NCBI GenBank assembly: GCA_030691805.1
Contig: JAUYDP010000391.1
Coordinates: 1 to 9,349 of the forward strand
DNA length: 9,349 bases
Source of the DNA: Dehalococcoidia bacterium
GTDB taxonomy: Bacteria > Chloroflexota > Dehalococcoidia > JAUYDP01
Reading direction: 5' to 3'
In this document: piece after piece, positions 7,751-9,349 of the stretch
Numbering within the stretch: the first letter of the stretch is position 1
Layout of the letters: each line of letters opens with the position of its first letter
Program-made: the position numbers and the translations under genes
The notes under the pieces: generated by a model
The model's input: only the letters and a program-made list of their open reading frames with translations
What the model was told of the DNA's origin: nothing
Databases searched by the model: none

Positions 7751-8884
7751 ATGAAATTGTCCTGCACTCAAGAAGCGCTAAGCAAGGCCTTGAATATCGT
7801 AGGTCGGGCCGTAGCCACCCGAACAACGCTCCCCATAGTAACCAACGTCCTTATCTCGGCGGAGGACTCCCAGTTGCGCCTGGCCGCCACCAATCTGGAG
7901 ATTGGGATCACCTATAAGATGCCCGCCACCGTAGAGGAGACTGGCGCAATTGCCATTCCGGCCCGGCTAATAACAGAGCTAGTCCATTCTCTACCCAACG
8001 AGCGAATTGACCTGGAAGTGTCCCAACAAAACCTGGCGATGACACTTCGCTGCCTTCGCTTCGATGCCCGGATCAAGGGCCTGGATGCACGAGACTTCCC
8101 GCCCATCCTGGCTCCTTCGGACGAGGTGACCACAGTGGTTAACGCCGAAACGCTCAAGGAGGCCGTCAAACAGGTGGTCTTCGCCGCCGCCGCGGATGAC
8201 ACCAGGCCGGTCCTGACCGGCGTTTATGTCAAGCTAGAAGGGGAAGAGATGACCCTGGCGGCCGCCGATGGCTTCCGGCTGGCCGTCCTCAGATCTCCGA
8301 TACTCAGGGAGGTAGCAAGCCCCATCGAGGTGATTGTCCCTGCCCGCAGCCTTAGCGAGCTGACACGTATAATCGAAGAAGAAGAGAAGCCAATCGAGCT
8401 AACAATTACCCCCTCAAAGGGACAAATCCTGTTCCACACAGCAAGCGTGGACATGTTCTCGCAACTGATACAGGGTACTTTCCCCAACTACAACCAGCTT
8501 ATTCCGAGCTCCTTTACCTCCCGCGTAGTAGTCCTCACGGAAGATTTCTTGAAGGCCACACGAGTGGCCGCCATCTTCGCCAGGGACTCCAGCGGCATTG
8601 TGCGTCTACAGATGACCCCTGGTGACGATATGCTGCCGGCCCGGATGAATATCTCCGCCAGGGCTGAGGAGATTGGCGAAAACCAGGGCGAGATTGACGC
8701 CATAGTAGACGGAGAAGCGGGCAAGATCGCCTTCAACGCCAAGTACCTGACCGATGTCTTGAACGTCCTCGGCACCCGCCAGGTTGCCCTGGAGACCAAT
8801 AGCCCTTCCAGTCCGGGGCTACTGCGGCCGGTTGGCCAGGATACGTATATCCACGTGATCATGCCGATGTTTGTGCAGTGGTGA
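7751..8884 (+). CDS. dnaN: DNA polymerase III beta subunit (sliding clamp)
   Basis: DnaN forms the homodimeric ring around DNA that tethers DNA polymerase III and other repair and replication proteins. The 377-residue frame has the usual clamp length and begins MKLSCTQEALSKALNIVGRAV. Recognisable blocks include TLPIVTNVLISA near residue 30, the DARDFPPI block that closes domain 1, ADGFRLAVLR at about 172-181, FPNYNQLIP in the middle of the protein, and a C-terminus with YIHVIMPMFVQW. Clamps usually end in a PMR-like motif, so the FVQW ending is slightly unusual. Domains run about 1-125, 130-250 and 255-377. The open frame extends upstream to 7550 through repeats and the promoter, but that part is not coding. 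It has its own promoter at 7674-7702. dnaA and recF, the usual neighbours, are not visible here. Confidence 0.97.
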   Translation: MKLSCTQEALSKALNIVGRAVATRTTLPIVTNVLISAEDSQLRLAATNLEIGITYKMPATVEETGAIAIPARLITELVHSLPNERIDLEVSQQNLAMTLRCLRFDARIKGLDARDFPPILAPSDEVTTVVNAETLKEAVKQVVFAAAADDTRPVLTGVYVKLEGEEMTLAAADGFRLAVLRSPILREVASPIEVIVPARSLSELTRIIEEEEKPIELTITPSKGQILFHTASVDMFSQLIQGTFPNYNQLIPSSFTSRVVVLTEDFLKATRVAAIFARDSSGIVRLQMTPGDDMLPARMNISARAEEIGENQGEIDAIVDGEAGKIAFNAKYLTDVLNVLGTRQVALETNSPSSPGLLRPVGQDTYIHVIMPMFVQW

Positions 8885-8905
8885 CGCGCTCGTGATACCA
8901 TTCGC

Positions 8906-8953
8906 TGTCACCGCCATGCTCCCAGGATGGGTCTCCTTGGGACGCAGGTGACA
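8906..8953 (+). other. Two-tier stem-loop downstream of dnaN
   Basis: TGTCACC (8906-8912) pairs perfectly with GGTGACA (8947-8953). Inside it TCCCAGGA (8920-8927) pairs with TCCTTGGGA (8934-8942) with one bulged base and a 6-base loop. It begins 21 bases after the dnaN stop. No T-run follows, so it is not a classical intrinsic terminator. It could be an mRNA 3'-end structure or attenuator, or chance. Confidence 0.4.
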
Positions 8954-9012
8954 AATCGGAGAATCGCGAGCAAAAGGGAATCCTGTCCGAGACCTGAAAG
9001 GGCTTAGAGAGC

Positions 9013-9349
9013 GTGAACCGAACCGCTCAAGAGCACGTCCTCGATCCCCAGGGACTTCGATGTGAAGCCTTAGGGAACGTCTATGGGCGTTTTGCTGTCC
9101 ACCTTGTCGGGAGCGGTGGACAGGAGCAGCTTTGGTCGGCGGTCCCTTGTGGACGCCTCTGGCATGAGTTCTGCATCCTCCCGCTTTACCCTGAAACCAA
9201 GCCGAAATCAGGGAGTCTCTACGACTGCACCCACGACCTCTGCCGCGAGTCAGGTGGAATGACCATGAGCAATTGGAAGCCCATCGAAGCTTACAGCGGC
9301 AAGATTCGTGACATTAGCGCCTATGGTCGGAAGCCCGGCTTCAGCGCAC
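9013..9349 (+). CDS. Unidentified open frame, partial at window edge
   Basis: A frame free of stops runs from 8998 to the end of the window (117 codons). I do not recognise the product. The longest option starts at GTG 9013 with AAAGGG (8997-9002) 10 bases upstream. A second option is ATG 9265, preceded by AGGTGG (9252-9257) with a 7-base spacer; it begins MSNWKPIEAYSGKIRDISAY. The ribosome binding site at 9252 is the better one, but the preceding 84 codons are open and contain plausible protein (for example NVYGRFAVHLVG and WHEFCILPLYPE). That portion has five cysteines, including a CTHDLC cluster that could bind metal. The protein continues beyond the window, so its length and domains cannot be judged. 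It lies about 130 bases after dnaN on the same strand and may or may not be co-transcribed. Confidence 0.45.
   Translation, partial: MNRTAQEHVLDPQGLRCEALGNVYGRFAVHLVGSGGQEQLWSAVPCGRLWHEFCILPLYPETKPKSGSLYDCTHDLCRESGGMTMSNWKPIEAYSGKIRDISAYGRKPGFSA

Noticed and set aside
8885..9313. Long minus-strand open frame opposite the 9013 frame
   Set aside because: Its translation is rich in Arg and Ser, runs on into the antisense of dnaN and has no convincing start. It is probably a shadow of plus-strand coding.

Overview
The window is a chromosomal segment of a bacterium with moderate to high G+C content. It carries two core DNA-replication genes, gyrA (+) and dnaN (+), with a two-gene operon on the opposite strand between them. 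That operon encodes a MoxR/Mg-chelatase-type AAA+ ATPase and a large VWA-domain protein. The pairing, the gyrase sequence style and the short GTAGG...CCTAC palindromes suggest a member of the Chloroflexota (a Dehalococcoidia- or Anaerolineae-like lineage). This is an impression from memory of the families, not a search result.

Layout: 1-449 holds no intact gene. It contains the decayed 5' end of a secreted protein gene (185-422) running into a (GATT)5 microsatellite. 450-1336 is a tight type II toxin-antitoxin pair (Phd/YefM-like antitoxin, PIN-domain VapC-like toxin). 1337-1587 is the gyrA leader, with a strong sigma70-type promoter and a long imperfect hairpin made of heptamer repeats just before the ribosome binding site. 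1588-4032 is gyrA. gyrA and the convergent VWA gene end inside one perfect palindrome (4029-4057) that supplies both stop codons. 4054-7451 (-) is the VWA gene and, upstream of it, the AAA+ gene; they are 2 bases apart. 7452-7750 is a divergent control region with a palindrome flanked by 34-bp perfect direct repeats and promoter candidates for both directions. 7751-8884 is dnaN. It is followed by a two-tier stem-loop and then a partial, unidentified open frame (9013 to the window edge).

How the genes work together: GyrA (with GyrB, outside the window) supercoils DNA ahead of the fork, and DnaN is the sliding clamp of the replicase. The AAA+/VWA pair probably forms one ATP-driven remodelling or metal-insertion-type machine of unknown substrate; its genes are translationally coupled. 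The toxin-antitoxin pair is self-contained. The usual dnaA-dnaN-recF-gyrB neighbours are not seen here.

The most interesting non-gene signals are the related palindromes at both ends of the AAA+/VWA operon, the duplication around the upstream one, and the hairpin leader of gyrA. I saw no clearly new defence or biosynthetic system. The AAA+/VWA operon is the best candidate for under-described biology.
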